A stretch of 64,000 nucleotides of DNA from Massilia aurea (lineage in GTDB: Bacteria; Pseudomonadota; Gammaproteobacteria; Burkholderiales; Burkholderiaceae_D). Below, piece by piece: positions 43,022-51,170 of the stretch (position 1 is its first letter; each line of letters starts with the position of its first letter). Location of the stretch: the NCBI RefSeq assembly GCF_024753205.1, contig NZ_JANUGZ010000008.1:1-64000 (forward strand), read 5' to 3'. Below the pieces are notes generated by a model that saw only the letters and a program-made list of their open reading frames with translations, had not been told where the DNA came from and made no database searches. The position numbers and the translations under genes are program-made.

Positions 43022-43642
43022 ATGGAAGCGCGCCAAGACTTACGCAGTCAACCTCTGAGCTTAGACCAGGTTCTAGCTGTCTGGCTTCCCCGCCGGGTCA
43101 GTGCCATCGAGGGAACGCTATCGGTCTTGAATTTGTGTGAGAAATTCAACGACTCGACGCCCATTAGCATTAGCATTGCTGGTAAGCCAGCAATGGATCT
43201 TAGCTTGTCAACTTTCGCAGACCCGTTGATCGACATCGGTTTTCTTCATGCCAGGGCGCTCTTAGAGTTCTTAGGTCTAGGCGCAAGAAAAGGGAAACTG
43301 GTACAGCTTACCAAGCGCAACTCCAGCGATATCGCTATCGAACATTATTCGATCAATGGCAAAAGCTTGTCGATGGTTTCGCCAACTGACGTTTTCGGTG
43401 CTATCAATATGCCTCAACCCGTTATCGAATGGTCACTGGTCAATATCATCGAGACGGCGAACAAACTTATCGCGCATGTGACAACTGGCGAAGTGCTTGC
43501 GATGGCAATGTATCAACAGGTTCGTATCGGTCTTGAAAGTATTCCGGTGCTACTTCAGGACCATCTTTATGCAAAGTTTGAGCCTGCGCAAGAGCAGCCG
43601 GAACTTAAATTTGAACGCTACGCCTGCAACTCTAAACGATAG
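43022..43642 (+). CDS. Array gene 21, hypothetical protein (206 aa)
   Basis: Start at 43022 behind TAGGAAATGTG; codons before it (to 42980) are spacer. Starts MEARQDLRSQPLSLDQVLAV. Mixed helical protein without membrane segments; the C-terminal third is rich in Gln/Glu. Its stop is joined to the next gene by TAGGAAAACAC. Larger than most array members. I do not recognise it. Confidence 0.7.
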   Translation: MEARQDLRSQPLSLDQVLAVWLPRRVSAIEGTLSVLNLCEKFNDSTPISISIAGKPAMDLSLSTFADPLIDIGFLHARALLEFLGLGARKGKLVQLTKRNSSDIAIEHYSINGKSLSMVSPTDVFGAINMPQPVIEWSLVNIIETANKLIAHVTTGEVLAMAMYQQVRIGLESIPVLLQDHLYAKFEPAQEQPELKFERYACNSKR

Positions 43643-43650
43643 GAAAACAC

Positions 43651-44454
43651 ATGCAAGCGCAAGAAGACCAACAAGAATCAGGCTCTGCCCACGAAGAGCG
43701 AGAGCGAACGAATCCTGCTAAACGTTTGATCCACATACTAAGCTTAACCTCACGCATGCCTGATCAAGCACCGATGCTCGAAGTTTGGGGCAGTGTCTTT
43801 GGCATAGCTGCAGATGACGCTCACGCAGATCCCCATGCCATCAGTAGCAGACTAAATCTGGTACGTAACGAGGTGTTATTGCTGCGAAAGCTAATGTCGG
43901 CAACAAGTTTTTCAAGTGATCTGTATGAACCGGCATTAATGGCAGTTCTCAATGTCATTTCGGTAGCAAATCTATCTTCCGGCTGGGGCAACTTTAGGCC
44001 CAACCTTGCTGAACATCAAATGCTCGCCCTTCGCTGGTGCACGCAAGCCATCGAAAGTGAAGATGCGCTATCCCATGAAGAGCTCCAGCGACTAATGGAT
44101 GCTCTGACCGCTTTTCGTAAAACTGTCGAAGACGATGACCTTCCAGAGCCTGTACGTGTGTTTGTCCTACACCAAGTAGATCTGATTGTGCGCGGCATTG
44201 ATGATTATCCCATTCGCGGACGTCAAGCGATGCGTGAAGCAGCGAAGCAAGCCGCTGCCGAAGTGATTGACAGCCATGATGATGTCGCTGAGGCTGCACC
44301 AGTTGCGTTACGCGAAAAATTGGCTAGCTATTGGCGCGTGAGTTTAGGTGCAGCTGAAGGCAGCCAGAAAATGGTGAAGCTCGTGACGGGCATTGCCGAG
44401 GCGGTACCAAAGTTGGTTAGCGCAATGCATGCCGCTTCTAACTCGCTGGAATAA
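43651..44454 (+). CDS. Array gene 22, hypothetical protein (267 aa)
   Basis: Largest array member. Starts MQAQEDQQESGSAHEERERT (charged, probably disordered to residue 22), then a helical domain; the last 35 residues (KMVKLVTGIAEAVPKLVSAM) are amphipathic to weakly hydrophobic and may contact membrane. No catalytic motif. Probably a partner of gene 21, since the two lie 8 bp apart and both are larger than the rest. Confidence 0.7.
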   Translation: MQAQEDQQESGSAHEERERTNPAKRLIHILSLTSRMPDQAPMLEVWGSVFGIAADDAHADPHAISSRLNLVRNEVLLLRKLMSATSFSSDLYEPALMAVLNVISVANLSSGWGNFRPNLAEHQMLALRWCTQAIESEDALSHEELQRLMDALTAFRKTVEDDDLPEPVRVFVLHQVDLIVRGIDDYPIRGRQAMREAAKQAAAEVIDSHDDVAEAAPVALREKLASYWRVSLGAAEGSQKMVKLVTGIAEAVPKLVSAMHAASNSLE

Positions 44455-44492
44455 ATAGGAAAATAGCGTATAAACAGTTTATTAGGAACGAC

Positions 44493-44720
44493 ATGGAATA
44501 CGACTTTGAATCGCATGAACTGCTGCAAGAGGCCGTGGACGAGGGCGTGATCGAGGAGAAGTCCACAGCACATGGGGTCGCGTTGGCGTGTATCGATCAA
44601 GGCTACAGCGCTCTTACCGAAAAGCAGAAAGCGGTCTACGATCTGCAGGTTGTTCCTCATCTGACAAAGATTATCGAACGTCGCGAGGTTCAGGACCGCA
44701 CGCGCGGCATGCCCGATTGA
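44493..44720 (+). CDS. Array gene 23, acidic hypothetical protein (75 aa)
   Basis: Behind TTAGGAACGAC, start MEYDFESHELLQEAVDEGVI. Strongly acidic N-terminal helix, overall DNA-mimic-like charge in the first 25 residues, then ALTEKQKAVYDLQVVPHL. Soluble. Role unknown. Confidence 0.65.
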   Translation: MEYDFESHELLQEAVDEGVIEEKSTAHGVALACIDQGYSALTEKQKAVYDLQVVPHLTKIIERREVQDRTRGMPD

Positions 44721-44743
44721 CCATCTAAGCAACGACTAGCAGC

Positions 44744-44827
44744 GGAAAACCCGCACAGCAGCACCCACGGCCAGCATGACTGGCCTAGTGCGTTGAGAGC
44801 TGGCACGGTGCCGGCGAACGAGGAAAA
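44744..44827 (+). repeat. Type A double stem-loop, copy 4 with compensatory change
   Basis: Stem 1 is GGCCAG-catga-CTGGCC: both strands of one pair changed relative to copies 2 and 3 (C-G to A-T). Stem 2 GCTGGCA-cgg-TGCCGGC. It ends GAGGAAAA but is followed by 137 bp without an obvious gene (44828-44964), which contains two further hairpins (CCGCG...CGCGG and GGCACTG...CAGTGCC). Confidence 0.8.
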
Positions 44828-44964
44828 GTTAGTTGATCGGCCGGTGTGGATTTCGGAGAGTCTTCTCCTATACATCGTCAACTATCATGTTCGCCTTCGC
44901 CGCGCTTGACGCGGCTGCGGCACTGGAAGGGCGGCGCAGTGCCGGCCCGTGAAAGGGACTAAAA

Positions 44965-45192
44965 ATGAAAATTATCCAGATCATGCCAGCAGTGGACTGG
45001 TACTTCAAACACGACGCAACAGTATGGCACCTTGCTGCATTTGGCCTCACCGATGAAGGTAAAACCTACGGGCTGGTCGGAGCTGGTGACGATGGCACCC
45101 TCAAACCAGTTCCTGTCATGACAAAAGGCGCGTATCTCCATCGTCTGCAGCTTACAGAAGACGAGATCAAGGCCGCCGACAAGAAGCGCTAG
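44965..45192 (+). CDS. Array gene 24, hypothetical protein (75 aa)
   Basis: Behind GAAAGGGACTAAAA. Starts MKIIQIMPAVDWYFKHDATV; a strand-rich N-terminus (WHLAAFGLTDEGKTYGLVGA) and a charged helical C-terminus (LTEDEIKAADKKR). Small soluble protein; not recognised. Stop is followed by AGGAAAAC of a type B element. Confidence 0.65.
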   Translation: MKIIQIMPAVDWYFKHDATVWHLAAFGLTDEGKTYGLVGAGDDGTLKPVPVMTKGAYLHRLQLTEDEIKAADKKR

Positions 45193-45249
45193 GAAAACAA
45201 CCTGGTGCCGATCGGCACCCCGACCCGGCCGGTAGCCGATCTAAGGAAG
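45191..45249 (+). repeat. Type B double stem-loop, copy 2
   Basis: AGGAAAACAACC, stem 1 GGTGCC-gatc-GGCACC (perfect), stem 2 CCGGCCGG-ta-GCCG region, then CTAAGGAAG before the next ATG. Pairs with copy 1 at 36714. Confidence 0.7.
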
Positions 45250-45255
45250 TACGAC

Positions 45256-45468
45256 ATGGCACGCACCACAACAAAGGCGCAACTCCTGGCTCTCCTGCAC
45301 GATTTGCCGGATACCGCAGAGATTTTCGTGATGGGCACGAAAGCAAGCGTTCAAAAGGCTGTTAACGCGGCGAGCAACACACAAGACGAAGATGTTTTTA
45401 TGAAAATCGCGTCGACCAATGTCTTACGTGAAGCGAACAGCGTGAGCTTAATCATTCACGTCGACTAA
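45256..45468 (+). CDS. Array gene 25, hypothetical protein (70 aa)
   Basis: ATG at 45256 behind CTAAGGAAGTACGAC; the frame upstream to 45205 is repeat. Starts MARTTTKAQLLALLHDLPDT; one helix then alternating strands (NSVSLIIHVD at the end). No membrane segment. Unknown. Confidence 0.6.
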   Translation: MARTTTKAQLLALLHDLPDTAEIFVMGTKASVQKAVNAASNTQDEDVFMKIASTNVLREANSVSLIIHVD

Positions 45469-45496
45469 TCGAAAACTTTCTTCGCTTGGCGGTGTT

Positions 45497-45567
45497 TGCA
45501 TCCCCATGGCCCGCACGACGGGCCTGGTGCATTGAGAGCTGGCACGGTGCCGGCGACGAGGAAAAAA
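45497..45567 (+). repeat. Type A double stem-loop, copy 5
   Basis: Stem 1 GGCCCG-cacga-CGGGCC, stem 2 GCTGGCA-cgg-TGCCGGC, then CGACGAGGAAAAAA. The first third of the element is diverged. Confidence 0.75.
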
Positions 45568-45572
45568 CATTA

Positions 45573-46007
45573 ATGGATACGTCAGAATCAAATGTGGGCC
45601 GGATTGCAGCGCTAGTGCGTTCGATCGTTGAAGAGGTCAGTCCCTCGATCTGGAACCCCAACGGCCTTTTCCCTGGAGGTTGGTGCGACGACTGTTCGAG
45701 GGTATTGGGCGCGCTACTCAAGGAATCAGGGGAAAACGGATTCGAACTTGTAGTTGGGAGCCGTGGCGAACATCTTGAAAAATCTCATATCTGGTTGCGG
45801 CGCGGTGACCTAATAGTCGACATAACCGCGGACCAGTTTCCGGAGGAAGGTACTGCACCTGTTATGGTTACAACGAGCCACGTTTGGCACGATGGGTGGA
45901 CGCAGTACTGTGTAGAGCTAGGTGAAATAGACAGCAATCGCGTAGAAGGTAAGTTGTACGACGCAATCAAGAACACTGAGGCTTGGCGCCTTAAGCACGC
46001 TGCCTAG
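45573..46007 (+). CDS. Array gene 26, transglutaminase/cysteine-peptidase-like protein (144 aa)
   Basis: ATG at 45573 behind GAGGAAAAAACATTA. GGWCDDCSRVLGALLKES supplies a possible nucleophilic Cys at a helix start, SHIWLRRGDLIVDIT a following His and Asp on a strand, and DQF a final polar residue: the Cys-His-Asp order of the transglutaminase/arylamine-acetyltransferase fold. It could be a hydrolase or amidase acting on a protein partner. The only array member for which I can propose a chemistry; moderate certainty. Confidence 0.6.
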   Translation: MDTSESNVGRIAALVRSIVEEVSPSIWNPNGLFPGGWCDDCSRVLGALLKESGENGFELVVGSRGEHLEKSHIWLRRGDLIVDITADQFPEEGTAPVMVTTSHVWHDGWTQYCVELGEIDSNRVEGKLYDAIKNTEAWRLKHAA

Positions 46008-46021
46008 TCGAGGAAAACATC

Positions 46022-46282
46022 ATGGGACAAGATCACCGTAGCCAGGCCCTGAAAGACCTCGGTATTCGCACTTGGCGCGGCGCTGCCATGTTTGGCCTAC
46101 AGGTCTTTGGAGCCCTGTTGCCTGTGCTGGTTGGGGTCAAACTTGTCGGCGGCATGCTTGGGATCACGTCGGTTTCCGACAAGTCGTGGTGGTGGGTACC
46201 GGTCTCGGCAATTGCCCCGGCCTTCGGCATGTTCGTCGCCGTGTCACTGATCGCTGAGGTTCAAAAGCTGGGCAACCGATAG
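46022..46282 (+). CDS. Array gene 27, small membrane protein (86 aa)
   Basis: Behind GAGGAAAACATC. Two hydrophobic segments, MFGLQVFGALLPVLVGVKLV (about 23-42) and WVPVSAIAPAFGMFVAVSLI (about 58-77). N-terminus basic, so likely inside. Similar in plan to array gene 8 although the sequences do not match. Function unknown. Confidence 0.7.
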   Translation: MGQDHRSQALKDLGIRTWRGAAMFGLQVFGALLPVLVGVKLVGGMLGITSVSDKSWWWVPVSAIAPAFGMFVAVSLIAEVQKLGNR

Positions 46283-46295
46283 GACGGAAAACACG

Positions 46296-46332
46296 ATGCT
46301 GATAATTGGGCTGTCCCGCACCTGGGATCGAG
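46296..46332 (+). pseudogene. Array gene 28, cut by a transposon end
   Basis: Behind ACGGAAAACACG an ATG opens MLIIGLSRTWDR and then meets the transposon end at 46333. The frame continues through the repeats to a stop at 46386 but those codons are transposon sequence. This places the insertion inside an array gene. Confidence 0.65.
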
Positions 46333-46400
46333 TGTGGCGCGCTAATAAAGTCCGCCACAAACTAATAAAGTTCGCCACAAAACAATAAAGTCTGCCTCAA
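46333..46400 (+). repeat. Tn7-like transposon end: TGTGG terminus and three 20-bp repeats
   Basis: TGTGGCGC, then three perfectly spaced 20-bp units at 46341-46360, 46361-46380 and 46381-46400 with core AATAAAGTCCGCCACAA (variants TTCGCCACAA and TCTGCCTCAA). Tn7 ends start TGTGGGCGGACAATAAAGTCT and contain several TnsB sites with the ACAATAAAGTCT core, so both terminus and core agree. No tnsABC genes are in the window, and I cannot find the other end, so this is an orphan end of a Tn7/TniA-like element. Confidence 0.6.
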
Positions 46401-46477
46401 CAACCTGTCTACCAGCCCACCGGCGGCTTGTCCAGGTTGCAACAAGCTCGTACACTGAGCCCCCAACGTCCGCTATC

Positions 46478-48167
46478 GGCCCAGGCTGTGTAAAAACGTA
46501 GCCTCGTGTAAACGGACGTGGCTCGGTAAACGTTAAGCCAGTATCTCATCAAGACAGATGCAAAATGAAGCGCTTTATTGAAGGCGAGGATCGTGGCCAA
46601 GGCACGCTGTTGCCTGAACTCTTGGACGACTACGTGGCCGAAGATAATCCAGTGCGGGTGGTCGATGTATTCGTGGACGAACTTGACCTTGGCATCCTGG
46701 GCTTCACTCGGGTGCAACCAGCAAAGACGGGCCGGCCCGCTTACCATCCCGCCGTTCTTCTTAAACTTTACATTTATGGCTACCTTAACCGCATCCAATC
46801 GAGCCGTCGGCTCGAGCGCGAAGCGCAGCGTAATGTCGAGCTGATGTGGTTGACGCAACGCTTGGCGCCGGACTTCAAGACGATCGCGAACTTCCGTAAA
46901 GATAATGGCAAAGCGATCCGCAATGTGTGCCGGCAGTTTGTCGTTCTGTGCCAGCAACTGGACCTGTTCTCGGACGCGGTTGTGGCGATCGACGGCAGCA
47001 AGTTCAAGCAGTCAACAGCAGCGATCGCAACTTTACTCAAGCAAAGCTCAAGCGCCGGATGGAAGAAATCGAGGCCAATATCGGCCGCTATTTGGCGGAA
47101 CTGGACACGGCTGACAGGCAGGAGCCGGCGGTAAAGCAAGCGCGCAGCGCCCGACTGAACGAGAAGATCTCAGCGATGAAATTGCAGATGGCCGCGCTTA
47201 GAGAAATTGAAGCGAGGCTGGAGGAGACTGGCGAAACGCAGATCTCGCTGACCGATCCAGATGCTCGTTCCATGATGACGCGGGGCTCAGGCATCGTCGG
47301 CTACAACGTGCAAACCGCAGTCGACGCCAAGCACCATTTGATCGTCGAACACGAGGTAACCAACATCGGCAACGACCGCGATCAGCTGTCGCGAATGGCA
47401 AAGAAGGCTCGCACCGCAATCGGGACAGAGTCGCTGACTGCAATTGCTGATCGCGGCTACTTCAAGGGCGAGGAAATTTTGGCGTGCAAGCAAGCCGGGA
47501 TTGCCGTGCTGGTGCCGGCTACCAGGACATCCAACGCCAAGGCCGACGGCAGATTCGACAAATCAGATTTCGTCTATGACCGGGAGAAGAACGAGTATCG
47601 TTGCCCGGCGGGTCAGGCACTGATCTGGCGTTTCGCCGGCGTTGAAAAAGGCATGACGCTCAACCGTTATTGGAGCTCGAATTGCAAGACCTGCCCGCTC
47701 AAGGACAGGTGCACGCCTAGCCAACAGCGCCGGGTGACGCGCTGGGAGCACCAGGACGTGCTCGACGACATGCAGGAGCAGCTTGGACGGAGCCCAGATG
47801 CCATGCGGATCCGGCGTTGCTCAGTCGAGCATCCATTCGGGACCATCAAGTCCTGGATGGGGGCAACGCACTTCCTGACAAAAGGACTGGAACGCGTGAA
47901 GACCGAAATGAGCCTGCACGTGCTCGCCTATAACGTCAAACGGTTGATGTCGCTGCTTGGGGTCGCTGGCATGATGGAAGCGATTAGGGCGTATGCCTTT
48001 TTATTGGACCTGCAACGCGTATTTGGAGCGATTACCTTGCTGATCCGGTCAGTAACCTCAAAAACACGGCATTGCTCCCTGAGTTTCTTAAAGCGCCGTA
48101 CCAAATGCATCGGCGGGTATAGTTCTCCTGCCAAGGCCTACTTCTAAGTTTTTACACAGCCTGGGCC
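46478..48167 (+). mobile_element. IS1182-family insertion sequence, 1690 bp
   Basis: Perfect 20-bp terminal inverted repeats, GGCCCAGGCTGTGTAAAAAC at 46478-46497 and its complement at 48148-48167, enclosing one transposase gene. No target duplication is evident. It sits 77 bp after the Tn7-like repeats. Confidence 0.92.
46565..48147 (+). pseudogene. IS1182 transposase, frameshifted
   Basis: First frame 46565 to about 47007 gives the N-terminal domain and first catalytic Asp (VVAIDGSKFK). The family then continues AVNSSDRNFTQAKLKRRMEE, which is found in the next frame from about 47008 to 48147. Inserting one G in AAGTTCAAG-CAG restores the reading frame, so a single-base deletion is the lesion. 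The second part has the other catalytic residues (IADRGYFKGEE, VEHPFGTIK) and the Cys-rich TCPLKDRCTPSQ segment. No slippery heptamer is visible, so programmed frameshifting is unlikely. Confidence 0.9.
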
Positions 48168-48215
48168 AAAAGCGGTCATTCCCCTTTTCCCAACAGAATC
48201 GATATGAAGGAACTG

Positions 48216-48605
48216 ATGAAGTTTTTCGTAAGTCTTTTCGTTTTCTGCTTGGCCGGAACAACCAATGCCGACACACAATGTGCTTTGAGTTCAAGTGCCA
48301 GTATCGAGTCTTGCGTTGCTGAAAATTTCAAACAGGCAGATCGGGAACTGAATGTCGTCTATCGTCAAACCATTGATCAGGTCGTGGGTTCGTACAAGGC
48401 AGCACCGGAACTACGTACTGAACTGCTTTCCAAGTTGAAGTCCGCTCAGATTGCATGGATTAAGTTCCGTGATGCAAACTGCGCAGTTTTCGCGTTTGAG
48501 ATAGAAGAGAGTAAGACCGCATACACGATGGCGCTTAACCAATGCAAAACGACAATGACGAAGGATCGCATCGGGCAGCTTCTCAACGGGTTCCCGAACG
48601 TCTAA
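48216..48605 (+). CDS. Secreted LprI-like (DUF1311) protein
   Basis: 129 residues from the ATG at 48216, chosen for AAGGA at proper spacing; an in-frame ATG lies 12 bp upstream (48204). Signal peptide MKFFVSLFVFCLAGTTNA. Mature protein has the DUF1311 plan: CVAENFKQADRELNVVYRQT, SAQIAWIKFRDANC and a second Cys near the end, giving two disulfides. Relatives include the lysozyme inhibitor LprI. Periplasmic. It follows the IS1182 directly and may be a displaced chromosomal gene or cargo. Confidence 0.85.
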   Translation: MKFFVSLFVFCLAGTTNADTQCALSSSASIESCVAENFKQADRELNVVYRQTIDQVVGSYKAAPELRTELLSKLKSAQIAWIKFRDANCAVFAFEIEESKTAYTMALNQCKTTMTKDRIGQLLNGFPNV

Positions 48606-49157
48606 GCTGGCTCAAGCGAACCATAAAAAGCATGTAGGCCTCCTGTTGCCGGAGCTAGCCGGGTCGTAGAGAGCAGATCTGCATTGTCTTCTTTGGGTCG
48701 AGACCGGCCTTTCAACTGGCCGACGTGGCTAGCCGGTAACCGCACGACATGTGGCAACTTTGCTGCGCAAGCCGTGGCATTTTTGCTTCAACGGACGGTA
48801 GCGCTCCATAAACCTGTCGCATCAGGAGCGCCGGCGCTGCGGGCCACAAGCTCTCGGAAGCAACGTTGTTAGATCGCTATAGGCCCGGATCATGGAAGGG
48901 ATTTTCAATCTGCGATCCCGATCTCATACTTTTACTTCCGAAAACTAGAAGTAAAACGGGCACTTTACTGCGGCATGAACTACATTTGTTAGACCGTGCC
49001 GGTTTCGGCTCGATAGCAGGCGCGATGTCTGGTGCTACGACGCCTGATGGCGCTCTGCGATAGCCAGGCGTTTTGAAGCGCGTCTTGATCACGCGGCCGT
49101 TAGTAGGGCGCAATCGCGGGGCGTAAGGAATGGAAGCTGCTTGCCGCGCGGCTCCTG
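48606..49157. other. Gene-free region left of the Gabija pair
   Basis: 552 bp with no convincing gene. It contains an inverted repeat at 48930-48956 (separate entry) and two TTGTTAGA words (48860-48868 and 48986-48993), the same word found to the right of the Gabija genes at 53067. Confidence 0.55.
48930..48956. repeat. TTTTACTTC inverted repeat, left of Gabija
   Basis: TTTTACTTC (48930-48938) and GAAGTAAAA (48948-48956), a perfect 9-bp inverted repeat with a 9-bp spacer. The TTACTTC core recurs at 53057-53134 and 58225-58356. Confidence 0.6.
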
Positions 49158-51170
49158 CTACAGGCGGACGACTTCCCACCTGCCCAGTGGCATACTGGCC
49201 TCCAGCTTCTTAAACCTCGCTTCGTGCACGGCGAAGCAGAGCAGGTGAGTAGGCCTTGAGAACCCTACATAGACCATTTTGGCTGACTGCACAACTAGGT
49301 TGTGCGGCTTGACGGACAGGGGGTCGCCTTGCAGCTGTTCCGCGAGACGTTCGGATTCGTAATTGCCGCCGCCGCCCCGTTCGTAAAACGACTCCATGTA
49401 TAGCGTTGCCGCATGCGTTTCCCCCTTTACCCGGTGCACCGAGGCAATCTCTACTGTGACTCCGTCGTGCTTGAAAAAGTTGGCTGCTTCGCTGCCGGTT
49501 TTCATTGCTATTGCCGGCATGCCTTCGTTCCGGGTTGATATGAACGCGGAACTCCTGTCCACCTTACCGCCAAACTGCCGCAGGAACTCGGGCAGGGCGG
49601 CTTGGATCTTCCTCAGCACCGCTATGCCCTGTCCCCCCAAGACGTCGGCGCACCACTCGTACACCTGCGCTTGGTAAGTCGGCCAATAGTCGTGCTTGTC
49701 CTCCCGTAGGAATGTCAGCATCCTCGCTCTCGAGTACGGCATCCCCTCTGGATTGAAAAGGGCCTCCTCCCTCAGAATGCGCAGCAGGGCGTTGCAAATG
49801 CTGCTCTCGATCGACGACATGGTGCGGTCTTCCTTATCGTAGTATTCAAGGTGGCTCGCTAGATCAGAGTAGTCAGGCTTCTGCTGCTGTTCTTCCTTTG
49901 AAAAGCCCGGGTAGTAGTCGCAGAGCCGTACTTTTCCGTCCCCCTTCTGTGTTGCCCAAGCGATGGCTTTGTATTTGTTTTTCCGGCTGTCCGGAATCTC
50001 TCCGGAGTCGAGCAGCGTTCGGATGAGGGACGCGAACGTGGCGACTACCTGCTCCTTCGTCGTGTCGGAGTACACGATGAGTCTGGGCTTGACGGATACG
50101 GGAAGGCCGTTGGCTCGCATTTGTCTCCCGTCGATCTTCAGCGGGGAGACCGCGAACGGGCTGACTATCCCCGCGACCATCGGACTCAGCCGGTAGCTCC
50201 CGTTGAGCTGTAGTACCGTCGCCCGGTCCTTCCAGAAAGCGTGCGCCGAGGCGTCCCTACCTTCGAAAATGGCTTGGTTCTTGTCGCCGATCCGCTGGTA
50301 GGTACTCCGTGAGCAAGGGTTTGCCATAAAGGCCTCTTCGAGCAGGTCATGCTGGTGTTGTTCCATGTCCTGCATCTCGTCAACGAACACGTAAGTGAAC
50401 CTTCTCTGGAGAAGCTCACCTGCGAGCGGATTCTTCCGTAGGGACAGGCTTGCGAGGAAGTACGCATCGTCGTAGCACAGGTATCCGGCCTTCAGTATCT
50501 GGGCCTTGAACGCGGACACCCAAGATCCCACGCGCGCCCTTTCGGCTTCATTCCAGTCGGCGTAGTTCTGTGGCTTGGTGTTGCCCCGTGGCTTGCTAAA
50601 GTCGATGGCTTTGCCGCCATAGCCGTCCGTGAGGACGGCCTTACCGTTTTCCATACTCCATCTGATGGCTTTTTTCGATGCCATAAGGTAGCGCCTGGCG
50701 TTCCTGTTTTCCTCATCGGTGAAGTCCCTGATCTTGAAAGGCGGACACGAGAATCTCTGATCATAGATACCGTCCTCTATTCTAAGCGGTGCCTTATTGA
50801 AGCGGTTAGCGTAGTAAGGCACGGCGAGGAATTCGTTCACGAACGACTGGATTGTACCGACGAAGTTCGGGTACCTGAATAGGTTGGAGCAGCGGGAACC
50901 AATCTTATCCCTTATCTCGTCGATAGCGGCGTTGGTGTGGGAAATGACGAGGACGCCTGCACCGTCGGCGAAGGGAAGGTGGCGGTCAAGGATCAGCAGC
51001 TTCGCGAGTAGCGCTGTCGTCTTGCCGCTGCCGGGTACGGCCTGGAGGTCGATGGTGTCCAGGTTTCTGATGAATTCGCGGCGCTCGCTATCGAATGATT
51101 CACCGGCCGGAAGGAGGATGCTCTCGGCGTAGGCGATGTCCTCGTCCGTAACGCTAAACGCCGCAGGCAT
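49158..51170 (-). CDS. gajB: UvrD/Rep-type helicase, GajB-like (Gabija)
   Basis: 670 residues, superfamily 1A helicase. Motif I AVPGSGKTTALL (about 44-55), Ia VISHTNAAIDEI, II YVFVDEMQDME, III QRIGDKNQAIFEG, IV LNGSYRLSP, V VKGETHAATLY, VI VYVGFSRPTHLL; all appear intact. It is longer than the reference GajB (about 494 residues) because of insertions between the motifs. Overlaps the 3' end of the nuclease gene by 17 bp and follows it on the same strand, the standard Gabija order gajA-gajB. GajB is thought to sense or unwind DNA ends and act with GajA against phage. Confidence 0.88.
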   Translation of the reverse strand: MPAAFSVTDEDIAYAESILLPAGESFDSERREFIRNLDTIDLQAVPGSGKTTALLAKLLILDRHLPFADGAGVLVISHTNAAIDEIRDKIGSRCSNLFRYPNFVGTIQSFVNEFLAVPYYANRFNKAPLRIEDGIYDQRFSCPPFKIRDFTDEENRNARRYLMASKKAIRWSMENGKAVLTDGYGGKAIDFSKPRGNTKPQNYADWNEAERARVGSWVSAFKAQILKAGYLCYDDAYFLASLSLRKNPLAGELLQRRFTYVFVDEMQDMEQHQHDLLEEAFMANPCSRSTYQRIGDKNQAIFEGRDASAHAFWKDRATVLQLNGSYRLSPMVAGIVSPFAVSPLKIDGRQMRANGLPVSVKPRLIVYSDTTKEQVVATFASLIRTLLDSGEIPDSRKNKYKAIAWATQKGDGKVRLCDYYPGFSKEEQQQKPDYSDLASHLEYYDKEDRTMSSIESSICNALLRILREEALFNPEGMPYSRARMLTFLREDKHDYWPTYQAQVYEWCADVLGGQGIAVLRKIQAALPEFLRQFGGKVDRSSAFISTRNEGMPAIAMKTGSEAANFFKHDGVTVEIASVHRVKGETHAATLYMESFYERGGGGNYESERLAEQLQGDPLSVKPHNLVVQSAKMVYVGFSRPTHLLCFAVHEARFKKLEASMPLGRWEVVRL

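Larger units (their letters stand above)
36714..46332 (+). other. Array of ~26 small co-directional genes separated by GGAAAA motifs
   Basis: From the HigA stop to a transposon end, every gene is on the plus strand, most encode 60-140 residues, and about 30 copies of (G)AGGAAAA(C) occur, nearly always within a few bases of a stop codon and 3-10 bases before the next start. The motif doubles as a strong ribosome site. Where spacer DNA occurs it is bounded on both sides by the same motif and holds one of two stem-loop pairs. I recognise almost no product. The array begins after higBA and ends inside a gene at 46333. Function unknown; see findings. Confidence 0.8.

Noticed and set aside
36714..46332. 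Small-gene array as a classical integron cassette array
   Set aside because: No integron integrase is near, and the spacers lack the paired RYYYAAC/GTTRRRY cores of attC sites; the constant element is GGAAAA(C), not an attC core.
46565..47134. Programmed frameshifting in the IS1182 transposase
   Set aside because: IS1182 transposases are normally a single frame, there is no slippery sequence, and one inserted base restores the family sequence exactly.
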